A stretch of DNA of 64,000 nucleotides from NCBI GenBank assembly GCA_017626555.1, contig JAGAIM010000087.1, positions 1 to 64,000 of the forward strand. The letters are read 5' to 3'. Source of the DNA: Bacteroidales bacterium (GTDB taxonomy: Bacteria > Bacteroidota > Bacteroidia > Bacteroidales > UBA932). This document shows, piece by piece, positions 26,834 to 34,924 of this stretch. The notes under the pieces were generated by a model. The model ran no database searches, was not told the DNA's origin, and saw only the letters and a list, made by a program, of their open reading frames with translations. The position numbers and the translations under genes were made by a program. Position 1 is the stretch's first letter. Every line of letters begins with the position of its first letter.

Positions 26834-27838
26834 TTATGCTTTCTCCAAGATGTGCATATACTCTGTAGTCCTGTCTGCCTTATGATTACGATTCTCTTCT
26901 TTATCTGCCCTAAACCTATGATGTTCCTGTGAAACCATATCATAATGACCATAACGCGCCATTATTGATTTTACATCCTGCATAGACATCAGACCTTCAT
27001 TATTATAAGAAAGAAAGATAAAGCGGAATTCTGCATCTCTAATCAGAGACTCTAACGATTCATTCACAGTCCTCCTGCTGCAATACATAGAACGATTATA
27101 AGGTCTTAATCCTGTCTTACCCTTTGGCTCAAAAGGCTTATATTCGGCTATCGTATTCAACAAATGATAGTTTGCACCATATTGTCGGGAATTATATGGA
27201 GGATCAAGATACAGGATATCACCCGCTATTTCTTTTATAAGAACATTAGCATCCGTGCTATATACTTTATGCTCATTCCCATCGAGAGTATATGATGACG
27301 GCAACAGGATCAGTGGTTTCTGGGCTGTAGTCTTCAGATGTTTCAGGAAGGCACCATAAACAGATGCCGTATTTGCAACTCTGTCTGAACTTTCAATAAG
27401 ACTGGATAAAAGGAAAAAGTACATATCCTCCGATATGGCACCAGAATTCTTCCACCTTTCAATCTTTTGTCTGATGGCATCTATCTTCCTTCCATTATCA
27501 TCCGAATAATACTGCCGTCCGCTACCGCTACCCAAACAATAATTATTATAGATTATACCACTGTCAACCAAAGGAAGAGCATTAAGTTCAGCAATTAATT
27601 CTCCCTTTCCAACAAGTTCCTTATTATTGCCTATATAATTACGATTCAAGACATAACTATAATACTCCCAATCATTTGAGATAACCCTACTGACCCTTGG
27701 TTTGAATGACCGTCCGACAACCCCAGTACCGGCAAAAAGATCACAGAAGACCTTATCGGAAAGTTCTCTTCCGACAACATCCTCCACAGCAGCGGTTATA
27801 AATGGCAATAGAGAGGTTTTCGAACCGATGTAATTCAT
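26834..27838 (-). CDS. Solitary adenine-specific DNA methyltransferase (D12 class)
   Basis: A 334-aa N6-adenine methylase of the alpha (D12) arrangement: MNYIGSKTSLLPFI at the start, SAM-binding DLFAGTGVVGRSF, and catalytic DPPYNSRQYGANYH at about 220. The overall wording (VISNDWEYYSYVLNRNYIG, SSDRVANTASVYGAFLK) is close to what I remember of the CATG methylases M.NlaIII and M.HpyI; that specificity is an inference. No restriction gene is next to it, so it looks like an orphan. The gene is AT-richer than its neighbours, suggesting acquisition, yet it contains no CATG or AGCT. It is 27 bases upstream-side neighbour of an LptF/G gene. Confidence 0.88.
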   Translation of the reverse strand: MNYIGSKTSLLPFITAAVEDVVGRELSDKVFCDLFAGTGVVGRSFKPRVSRVISNDWEYYSYVLNRNYIGNNKELVGKGELIAELNALPLVDSGIIYNNYCLGSGSGRQYYSDDNGRKIDAIRQKIERWKNSGAISEDMYFFLLSSLIESSDRVANTASVYGAFLKHLKTTAQKPLILLPSSYTLDGNEHKVYSTDANVLIKEIAGDILYLDPPYNSRQYGANYHLLNTIAEYKPFEPKGKTGLRPYNRSMYCSRRTVNESLESLIRDAEFRFIFLSYNNEGLMSMQDVKSIMARYGHYDMVSQEHHRFRADKEENRNHKADRTTEYMHILEKA

Positions 27839-27865
27839 CTTAATAAGTCTTATAAACCAGAAGCG

Positions 27866-28963
27866 CTACTTCGGTGCTATCCTGTACAGGAAGCCGGCGA
27901 TGATGGCGAATACTATGTTCGGCAGCCAGAGCGCCACGGCTGGCGGAAGGGTGTCGGTGTGGACGAACATCTCACTGAACTTAAGGAAGAGTATGTAGGT
28001 AAATGCCAGGGCTATACCGATACCAATGTTCCATCCGATTCCTCCACGACGCTTCTTTGACGACAATGCCACACCCATTATGGTTAGGATGAAAGCAGAG
28101 AAAGGAATGGCAAATCTGGTATTCTTCTCAATCAACGCCATCTTGACATTAGCATCTCCACGCATCTTCTGAACCCTTATCATCTCATCAAGTTCATAAT
28201 AATCCATAGTCTGCACAGTCTTCTCATTGAAGTAGAAATCCTTGACACTCAACGGGATGACGGTATCCAATTGTCTTCCGCTGCGGATATTGTCCGTCAG
28301 GTCGGAGTTATAATCTCTGATGAAATATTTCTTGAGCCTCCAACTCTGCTTAGTAGTATCATATACAGCGGTCTCTGCAGAAATCTTGGAAACGAGTTGG
28401 TTGTCTTCTATCTTTTCAAGCGTAAATCTATATGCAGTATTGTTCCAGGAACTGAACGACTCCGCATAGACAAACTCACCCGGCGCAATCTGATAATGCA
28501 CATTTCGTCCCACGCTTTTGGTCTTGTCCTTGAAATACTGATTCTCAAAATCCACCCTCGTCTTGTTGGCATCAGGTATGACAAACAGATTGAGGCAAAG
28601 GGAGAAAGCCGCAATAAGGGCTGCAGAGAACATATACGGAACCATCATCCTGTGGAAACTGATACCGCAGGAAAGGATGGCAATGATTTCCGAATCCGCA
28701 GCCATCTTTGAAGTGAAGAATATCACCGTTATGAATACGAACAGAGGGCTGAACATATTCATAAAATACGGAACAAAATTCACATAATAGTCGAATATGA
28801 TGGCCTTCAGGGGGGCTTCCTTTGCCACAAAGTCATCAATTCGCTCACTTATATCGAAGATTATGACGATGCCGATGATCAGGATCAGCGCCACGAAGAA
28901 GGTGCTGATGAACTTCCTGATTATATACAGGTCTATCTTCCTTGGTCTGAGGTCAAACTCCAT
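27866..28963 (-). CDS. LptF/LptG family permease
   Basis: A 365-aa YjgP/YjgQ protein with the typical pattern of three N-terminal and three C-terminal helices around a periplasmic beta domain. Marker blocks: RKIDLYIIRKFISTFF, FFTSKMAADSEIIAILSCG, and AIPFSAFILTIMGVALSS. With LptB and a partner permease it extracts lipopolysaccharide from the inner membrane. It is a separate copy from the permease fused to Fmt at 21.2 kb, so the two are candidates for the LptF and LptG halves. It follows tgt after 4 bases; tgt-lptF is a usual Bacteroidales pair. Confidence 0.9.
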   Translation of the reverse strand: MEFDLRPRKIDLYIIRKFISTFFVALILIIGIVIIFDISERIDDFVAKEAPLKAIIFDYYVNFVPYFMNMFSPLFVFITVIFFTSKMAADSEIIAILSCGISFHRMMVPYMFSAALIAAFSLCLNLFVIPDANKTRVDFENQYFKDKTKSVGRNVHYQIAPGEFVYAESFSSWNNTAYRFTLEKIEDNQLVSKISAETAVYDTTKQSWRLKKYFIRDYNSDLTDNIRSGRQLDTVIPLSVKDFYFNEKTVQTMDYYELDEMIRVQKMRGDANVKMALIEKNTRFAIPFSAFILTIMGVALSSKKRRGGIGWNIGIGIALAFTYILFLKFSEMFVHTDTLPPAVALWLPNIVFAIIAGFLYRIAPK

Positions 28964-28967
28964 TTCC

Positions 28968-30098
28968 TTATAATCTAGTAGTTATCCTACGAACTGTCTC
29001 GTCTTTCCAGGCCCTGAAATCACCGGCTTTGATATGCTTGCGAGCCTCACGCACAAGATCCAGATAGAAAGCCAGATTGTGCTCGCTTGCTATCTGACCT
29101 GCAAATATCTCCCCTGAAACAAACAGATGACGCAGATATGCTTTTGTATATGTATGATCCACGAAGGATGTTCCTTTAGGATCAAGCGGCGAAAAATCAT
29201 CCGCCCACTTCTTATTCTTCATATTCATTATACCGTCCCAAGTGAACAGCATACCGTTACGTCCGTTTCTGGTTGGCATAACACAATCGAACATATCCAC
29301 TCCTCGTGCAATTCCCTCCAGGAGATTTGCCGGTGTACCCACACCCATCAGATAGCGAGGCTTGTCGTCCGGCATAATCGGACAAACCACCTCCAGCATC
29401 TCATACATCTTCTCTGTAGGTTCTCCCACAGCAAGTCCTCCTATGGCATATCCCTCACGGTCAAGTGCTGCAGCGTGTTCTACAGCCTCGCGGCGAAGAT
29501 CCGGATATACGCATCCCTGGATGATAGGGAAAAGAGCCTGCGAATACCCATAAAGAGGCTCTGTCTCATCAAAATGCTTCACGCACCTTTCCAACCACCT
29601 CTGAGTCAGTCTCAAAGACTTCTTCGCATAATTATAATCAGCATCTCCAGGACAGCACTCATCCAGAGCCATAACTATATCGGCTCCGATTATACGCTGA
29701 GTGTCCATATTGTTCTCCGGTGTGAATATATGCTTCGACCCATCTATATGTGAACGGAAGATACATCCGTCCTCGGTAAGTTTCCTTATAGGGCTGAGAG
29801 AGAATACCTGAAATCCACCGCTATCGGTAAGAATCGGCCGGTCCCACGATTCGAATTTGTGAAGACCGCCGGCCGCCTTCAGGACATCCAATCCCGGACG
29901 GAGATAAAGATGATATGTATTGCCCAGGATGATCTCTGCCTTGATATCATCCTTCAAGTCTCTATGATATATACCCTTGACAGAACCGACAGTACCCACC
30001 GGCATAAAGATCGGAGTCTCGATCTGACCGTGGTCAGTTGTAATCACTCCGCATCTTGCAGCGGAACCCGGGTCATTATGTGTCTTTACGAATTTCAT
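28968..30098 (-). CDS. tgt: Queuine tRNA-ribosyltransferase
   Basis: A 376-aa tRNA-guanine transglycosylase that swaps guanine 34 for preQ1 in GUN-anticodon tRNAs. Visible blocks: TDSGGFQVFSLSPIRK (nucleophile region), GGLAVGEPTEKMYEML, and RYLMGVGTPANLLEGIARGVDMFDC read in two parts. The zinc-binding Cys-x-Cys region of the classical enzyme seems reduced: no CxCxxC is visible near the C-terminus. The upstream ATG at 30128 adds ten residues; MKFVKTHND at 30098 fits the family start. Confidence 0.92.
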   Translation of the reverse strand: MKFVKTHNDPGSAARCGVITTDHGQIETPIFMPVGTVGSVKGIYHRDLKDDIKAEIILGNTYHLYLRPGLDVLKAAGGLHKFESWDRPILTDSGGFQVFSLSPIRKLTEDGCIFRSHIDGSKHIFTPENNMDTQRIIGADIVMALDECCPGDADYNYAKKSLRLTQRWLERCVKHFDETEPLYGYSQALFPIIQGCVYPDLRREAVEHAAALDREGYAIGGLAVGEPTEKMYEMLEVVCPIMPDDKPRYLMGVGTPANLLEGIARGVDMFDCVMPTRNGRNGMLFTWDGIMNMKNKKWADDFSPLDPKGTSFVDHTYTKAYLRHLFVSGEIFAGQIASEHNLAFYLDLVREARKHIKAGDFRAWKDETVRRITTRL

Positions 30099-30116
30099 TC
30101 GAAACAATTTAACCGT

Positions 30117-30154
30117 CAAAGATAACAACTTTTACTCAAAATCTCTTATCTTTG
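30117..30154. promoter_or_regulatory. Divergent -7 elements for tgt and the MFS gene
   Basis: The minus strand reads TATCTTTG (30117-30124, towards tgt) and the plus strand reads the same octamer at 30147-30154 (towards the transporter). They are 22 bases apart and point away from each other. Neither has a clear -33 TTTG at 19-21 bases, so each promoter is half-supported. Confidence 0.45.
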
Positions 30155-30202
30155 TCCAGATACTTCACCATAACCTGAAATAACAAACGAATTTATAGCA
30201 CT

Positions 30203-31486
30203 ATGAACAAATCAATCAAACTAAGGCTCATTGCAATGAACATACTGCAATGGGCTGTATGGGGTTCATACCTCACTTCGATGGGAAGTTATCTTGCATC
30301 AGTAGGCCTCGCCACACGAATCGGCATATTCTACTCAATGCAGGGTATCGTATCGATATTTATGCCGACCCTTATGGGTATCGTTGCCGATAAATTCATC
30401 CCTGCTCAGAAACTTCTCGGCCTTTGCCACGGAATTGCAGGAGCAGCAATGGTCGGCGCAGGTTTCTATGGAATGACAGCAGGAGCAGACATCTCATTCG
30501 GAATCCTCTTCGGACTTTACGCTGTCAGCGTGGCGTTCTATATGCCTACGATTGCATTATCCAACTCCGTGGCATTCAACATCTTGGAGAATAACGGATA
30601 TGACACCGTAAAAGACTTTCCACCTATCCGCGTATTCGGAACCATCGGTTTCATCTGCGCTATGCTTTTCGTCAACTTTATGACTAACGGCGAAGGCATA
30701 CAGTACCAGCACTCATACAATCAGTTCCTCGTTTCGGGAATCATAGGTCTGGCAATGCTTGTATATTGCTTCACACTTCCGAACTGCCCTTGCAATACAG
30801 GTTCGGATCACAAGCAGACTCTTGCAGAACGCTTCGGACTCAACGCATTCTCGCTCTTCAAGGACAGACAGATGGCGATCTTCTTCATCTTCTCAATGCT
30901 CCTTGGAGTCGCTCTTCAGATCACAAACGGCTTTGCAAACCCATTCATCTCACACTTCCAGGAAGTTCCTGAATTTGCAGACACCTGGGGTGCACGCAAC
31001 GCCAATGCCCTCATTTCGATCTCACAGGTATCCGAAACCCTCGGAATACTCCTTATCCCTGTAGCAATGAGACTCTTCGGAATAAAGAAGGTTATGCTCA
31101 TAGCAATGTTTGCGTGGGTACTTCGTTTCGGACTCTTCGGTGCAGGAAACCCAGGCTCCGGAGTATGGATGCTCATCCTCTCGATGATTGTCTATGGTGT
31201 GGCATTCGACTTCTTCAACATCTCAGGTTCCCTTTATGTCAATATGAGAACTACATCGAAGATCCAGAACAGCGCGCAGGGCCTCTTTATGCTTATGACC
31301 AACGGTATAGGAGCCACCATCGGAACCCTCAGCGCACAGGCTGTAGTAAACCATTTCGTTTACAATGCCGCTGAGCCGAACTGGAGCGCAGCCTGGTATG
31401 TATTCGCAGCATACGCATTGGTTGTGGCAATCCTGTTTATGATCCTGTTCAAGGAACCTAAGGATTCGACAGTCAAGGTCGCTTAA
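30203..31486 (+). CDS. Nucleoside MFS transporter (NupG-like)
   Basis: A 427-aa major facilitator with about 12 membrane helices. The N-terminus (LRLIAMNILQWAVWGSYLTS) and GIVADKFIPAQKLLG place it in the nucleoside:H+ symporter (NHS/NupG-XapB) group, common in Bacteroidota. It should bring nucleosides into the cytoplasm. Its queuosine-related neighbour tgt is on the opposite strand, so a link to queuosine precursor uptake is possible but not shown. It ends at the nested hairpin 31494-31603. Confidence 0.82.
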   Translation: MNKSIKLRLIAMNILQWAVWGSYLTSMGSYLASVGLATRIGIFYSMQGIVSIFMPTLMGIVADKFIPAQKLLGLCHGIAGAAMVGAGFYGMTAGADISFGILFGLYAVSVAFYMPTIALSNSVAFNILENNGYDTVKDFPPIRVFGTIGFICAMLFVNFMTNGEGIQYQHSYNQFLVSGIIGLAMLVYCFTLPNCPCNTGSDHKQTLAERFGLNAFSLFKDRQMAIFFIFSMLLGVALQITNGFANPFISHFQEVPEFADTWGARNANALISISQVSETLGILLIPVAMRLFGIKKVMLIAMFAWVLRFGLFGAGNPGSGVWMLILSMIVYGVAFDFFNISGSLYVNMRTTSKIQNSAQGLFMLMTNGIGATIGTLSAQAVVNHFVYNAAEPNWSAAWYVFAAYALVVAILFMILFKEPKDSTVKVA

Positions 31487-31493
31487 TCAGATA

Positions 31494-31603
31494 ATCAAAC
31501 AGATCCGGCCGACTGGTGTTCCGGTGACCCCCACCCTCTTCGAGGGTACCCCCTAGCCGGGGGTGGCACGTCACCTTCAACCAGTCGGCCGGATCTGTTT
31601 GAT
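31494..31603. terminator. Two-way terminator hairpin with a nested repeat element in its loop
   Basis: Perfect 24-bp arms (31494-31517 and 31580-31603, containing AGATCCGGCCGACTGGT and its complement) flank a 62-bp insert between the convergent MFS and M3-peptidase genes. The insert (31518-31579) is the reverse complement, with about two differences, of the insert at 6397-6455. It too folds into a three-way junction closed by GGTGAC/GTCACC. The arms are unrelated to those of the other copy. Confidence 0.85.
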
Positions 31604-31611
31604 ACGTAAGA

Positions 31612-33705
31612 CTATCTGGTCAGTCCGAGTTTATTCATAAGAGCCTGTGGCTCAGGATCGTGACCGCGGAAATTGCGATAAATCACGGCCTCATCCTCGG
31701 CTCCTCCCTTTGAAAGGATATTCTCACGGAATGAGTGTGAAACCTCTGTATTGAAGATACCTTTCTCCTTAAAGAGAGAGAATGCATCTGCCTCAAGCAC
31801 CTCAGCCCACTTATATGAATAGTAGCCGGCTGAATATCCGCCAGAGAAAATATGAGAGAACGATGTTGAGAATGCCGATCCTGGCACAGACGGCATAATA
31901 GCGTAAGGAGCAAGCACCTTCTGCTCGAACTCCACTGCGTTCTCTGCAGGAACCTCAGTAAGCGAATGCCAAGCCATATCAAGGTAGCCGAAATGGAGTT
32001 GGCGCACCTGACCGTAACCTGCAAGATAATTCTTTGCAGCCACCACCTTCTCGATCAGTTCTGCAGGTATCGGCTCGCCTGTCTGATAATGCTTTGCAAA
32101 TGAGTTCAGATACTCCGGTTCGAATGCCCAGTTCTCCATAATCTGCGAAGGAAGTTCTACAAAATCACGTGACACATTGGTTCCTGTAAGCGAACCGTAT
32201 CTTCCTTCTGCAAAAATACCGTGAAGAGCGTGACCGAACTCGTGAAGGAAAGTGGTAAGTTCATCGTGAGTGATGAGAGCCGGTGCATCAGCAGTAGGCT
32301 TGGTGAAGTTCATAACCGTACTGATGAAAGGCCTGTACTCTACACCATCCCTGATGCTCTGGCCGCGGAATTCTGTCATCCACGCACCACCTCTCTTGCT
32401 TGCGCGAGGGAAGAAATCGGCATAGAAAAGAGCGAGATGACGACCGTCAGCATCATTGACTTCATATACCTTTACATCCTCGTGATATACAGGCACATTA
32501 TCAAGTTCCTTGAAAGTGATTCCATAGAGACGTGTAGCAAGTCCGAGGACGGCATCTATACAGTTTTCAAGTTGGAAATAAGGCTTAAGTTCCTCAGCGC
32601 TAAGAGAATACTCCTCCTGCTGATACTTCTCTGACCAATAACTGAAATCCCAAGGCATCAGTCTTGAATCCTCAAAGCCATTCTTCTTTGCATACGCAAG
32701 CACATCAGCGACATCCTTCTTCGCAAATTCCATCGAAGGCTCGAGGAGATTCTTGATGAACTCGTTTACAGTCACCTTATTCTTAGCCATCCTCTCTTCG
32801 AGAGCATAATCCGCGTATGTCTCATAACCAAGGATATTTGCAATCTTTATCCTGAGATCGACAATCTTCTTCACAATATCTGTATTGTCGTTTTCTCCCC
32901 CGATCGCCCTTGTATTATAAGCAGTCCACATCTGCTTGCGGAGATTCCTCTCCGTGCTGTACTTCAGGAACGGGCTGTAACTTGGGGCATCAAGCGTGAA
33001 AGCCCAGCCTTCAAGACCTTTTTCCGAAGCAGTTTCGGCAGCCATTGTCTTTACAAACTCAGGAAGACCTCCAAGTTGAGTAGAATCAGTAATATTCAGG
33101 ACGTACGCATTGGTAGCGGCCAGAACATTCTTGCTGAACTGGAGAGTCGCGAGTGAGAGTTCCTCTGACCACTTGCTGTAAAGAGCCTTATCCTCATCGG
33201 AAAGGTTGGCTCCGCCACGGACAAAACTTTTGTATGTATCATCAAGCAAAGTCATCTGATCCGGAGCAAGACCCAGCGCGTCCTTCTGCTCATATACGGC
33301 CTTCACCCTCTGGAAAAGATCGTTGTTGAGGGACACATACATAGAATACTCTGTGAGCATAGGGGACACACTTTCGGCGATCTGCTGCATTTCGTCATCA
33401 GTATCAGCCTCCATAAGATTGAAGAAGATACCGGCTACATTATTCAATGTCTGTCCGGAAACTTCCATCGCTTCGATTGTGTTCTCGAATGTAGGTTCTT
33501 CCTGATTTGCCACAATGGCATCTATTTCAGCCTTTGCCTCGGCTATTCCGGCTTCGAATGCCGGGAGATAATGTTCATTTCTGATCTTGTCGAATTCAGG
33601 AGCGCCGAATGGTGCCGACGACTCTTTCAATAATGGATTTTCCATACTGTTGCAACTGCAGATTAATGCAAGCGCTGAGCCTGCGATAAGTAGTTTCTTT
33701 GTCAT
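31612..33705 (-). CDS. dcp: M3 family oligopeptidase / dipeptidyl carboxypeptidase, predicted lipoprotein
   Basis: A 697-aa zinc peptidase of the thimet/Dcp family. The active site is FLHEFGHALHG (HExxH), with the third ligand Glu in the following MENWAFEPE region. The N-terminus is a lipoprotein signal with lipobox ALICSC near residue 17, so the enzyme is exported and should degrade short peptides in the periplasm. The size is normal for Dcp. In a genome with protease-type Sus operons it would finish imported peptides. Confidence 0.92.
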   Translation of the reverse strand: MTKKLLIAGSALALICSCNSMENPLLKESSAPFGAPEFDKIRNEHYLPAFEAGIAEAKAEIDAIVANQEEPTFENTIEAMEVSGQTLNNVAGIFFNLMEADTDDEMQQIAESVSPMLTEYSMYVSLNNDLFQRVKAVYEQKDALGLAPDQMTLLDDTYKSFVRGGANLSDEDKALYSKWSEELSLATLQFSKNVLAATNAYVLNITDSTQLGGLPEFVKTMAAETASEKGLEGWAFTLDAPSYSPFLKYSTERNLRKQMWTAYNTRAIGGENDNTDIVKKIVDLRIKIANILGYETYADYALEERMAKNKVTVNEFIKNLLEPSMEFAKKDVADVLAYAKKNGFEDSRLMPWDFSYWSEKYQQEEYSLSAEELKPYFQLENCIDAVLGLATRLYGITFKELDNVPVYHEDVKVYEVNDADGRHLALFYADFFPRASKRGGAWMTEFRGQSIRDGVEYRPFISTVMNFTKPTADAPALITHDELTTFLHEFGHALHGIFAEGRYGSLTGTNVSRDFVELPSQIMENWAFEPEYLNSFAKHYQTGEPIPAELIEKVVAAKNYLAGYGQVRQLHFGYLDMAWHSLTEVPAENAVEFEQKVLAPYAIMPSVPGSAFSTSFSHIFSGGYSAGYYSYKWAEVLEADAFSLFKEKGIFNTEVSHSFRENILSKGGAEDEAVIYRNFRGHDPEPQALMNKLGLTR

Positions 33706-33718
33706 ATCTTTTAAATGA

Positions 33719-34135
33719 TTATTGATCTTTCAATTCCGTACCAATCCGCAAATTTACTGAAAGATTATTAATTTTCATTATGGAAAATATTTTCGTCCTC
33801 GTCAATATATATTTTATATCGTAACAGGTAAACACATTGTGCTTGCCGGAACGTCTGCAGGAAGTACTCATCCCCGGTACGAATCCCATCATTTCGATAT
33901 CCACAAGTTCTGCCGAATCCATCCCCTTCTCCAGAAGTGAGTCAAGAATTTCATAATTCCGGTTCAGAATGCCTATGACCTTATTCCTGAATGCACGCCC
34001 AGCCTTGGCCATATTGTTGTGATGCCTTGTGCGGCAGTCTTCACAGCAGAACTTCTTGTCCGTTCTGCCGTATCGTATCTGATTGCCGCACTCAAGGCAC
34101 AGCGACCTTTTCCTTTCGTTCACTTTGTAGTCCAT
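33719..34135 (-). CDS. Zinc-ribbon protein of unknown function
   Basis: A 138-aa protein from the ATG at 34135 (MDYKVNERKRS). A zinc ribbon is clear near the N-terminus: CLECGNQ.., then FCCEDCRTRHHN, the form seen in proteins that bind nucleic acid. The remaining part has a helical stretch (MAKAGRAFRNKVIGILNRN) and a basic C-terminus. I do not recognise a named family, though similar short proteins are common in Bacteroides. The frame extends to 34210, but the extra 25 residues are A/K-rich and unlikely. It lies 13 bases from the M3 peptidase gene on the same strand. Confidence 0.6.
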   Translation of the reverse strand: MDYKVNERKRSLCLECGNQIRYGRTDKKFCCEDCRTRHHNNMAKAGRAFRNKVIGILNRNYEILDSLLEKGMDSAELVDIEMMGFVPGMSTSCRRSGKHNVFTCYDIKYILTRTKIFSIMKINNLSVNLRIGTELKDQ

Positions 34136-34417
34136 AGCGCAAAGTTGAAACGTTTCGAACTCATTATCAATAGTTTGCAAAAAGTTTTTCTTTTTCTTAT
34201 GCGAATTCATTCTTTTTTATCTCCAGAGCAGAACACAAAAAAAATCTTATCCTCATTAAAAAAGATTCAAAAGACATAAGAAAAAGAAAAACCTGCAATG
34301 CACAATGCCGGAAGGCATACGGAAAGGAGAATATTTGACTTACTTTGCATCAGACCTACCAAGCGCGCATTATGGTGTGGGGAAGAAGAAGTGTAACTTT
34401 AAAAGAGAATTTTCATT

Positions 34418-34759
34418 ATGGAATATCTTAACAAGATCGAATTAAAAGGACGCGTCGGCACCGTACGTACAAATGAATACAACGGTAGCAAGGTCGCCAA
34501 TTTCTCATTGGTATCGGAATATCTTTACAAGACACGTGAGGGAGTTGCTGTTTCAGAAACCACCTGGTTCAACGTAGTGGCCTGGAGCAACAAAGAGATG
34601 CCTGATATCGACCGGATCACGAAAGGGATGCCGGTATATGTGTCAGGAAGAATGCGTCAGGCAAATTACACCACGGCAGAAGGAACCGAAAAGCAATACT
34701 ACGAGATTCTGGCCGGCAAGGTGAGATTCCTGACCGATGAACCGGGTGAGCCGTTCTGA
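34418..34759 (+). CDS. ssb: Single-stranded DNA-binding protein (short form)
   Basis: A 113-aa OB-fold SSB: NKIELKGRVGTVRTNEYNG, VANFSLVSEYLYKTREG, ETTWFNVVAWS and GMPVYVSGRMRQ. It is shorter than the usual 150-180 aa because the flexible linker is nearly absent, but the last residues EPGEPF still resemble the acidic protein-binding tip. It may be a second SSB used in repair or competence rather than the main replication protein. It stands alone, with its own hairpin downstream. Confidence 0.9.
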   Translation: MEYLNKIELKGRVGTVRTNEYNGSKVANFSLVSEYLYKTREGVAVSETTWFNVVAWSNKEMPDIDRITKGMPVYVSGRMRQANYTTAEGTEKQYYEILAGKVRFLTDEPGEPF

Positions 34760-34775
34760 CTATAGTCTATCTCTG

Positions 34776-34808
34776 CATCCGGCAGGTCAGAAAAGCATCT
34801 GCCGGATG
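34776..34808 (+). terminator. Hairpin after ssb
   Basis: CATCCGGCAG (34776-34785) and CTGCCGGATG (34799-34808) form a perfect 10-bp stem 17 bases after the ssb stop. The U-tract is weak, so termination is only likely. Confidence 0.6.
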
Positions 34809-34857
34809 TCACTCATCCTAATATTATATCATTATGTCACAAACATTTGTCCTAAAG

Positions 34858-34888
34858 GTTGAAAATTAGATTTTTTGAGGTATCTTTG
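34858..34888 (+). promoter_or_regulatory. Promoter of pflB
   Basis: GTTG (34858-34861), 19 bases, then TATCTTTG (34881-34888) fits the Bacteroidota consensus TTTG-N19-21-TAnnTTTG with one mismatch in the -33 box. Transcription would start near 34895, giving a leader of about 30 bases before the ATG at 34925. Confidence 0.75.
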
Positions 34889-34924
34889 CGGCCGATTTTG
34901 AAAGAGAGATTAATTACAGATTTT

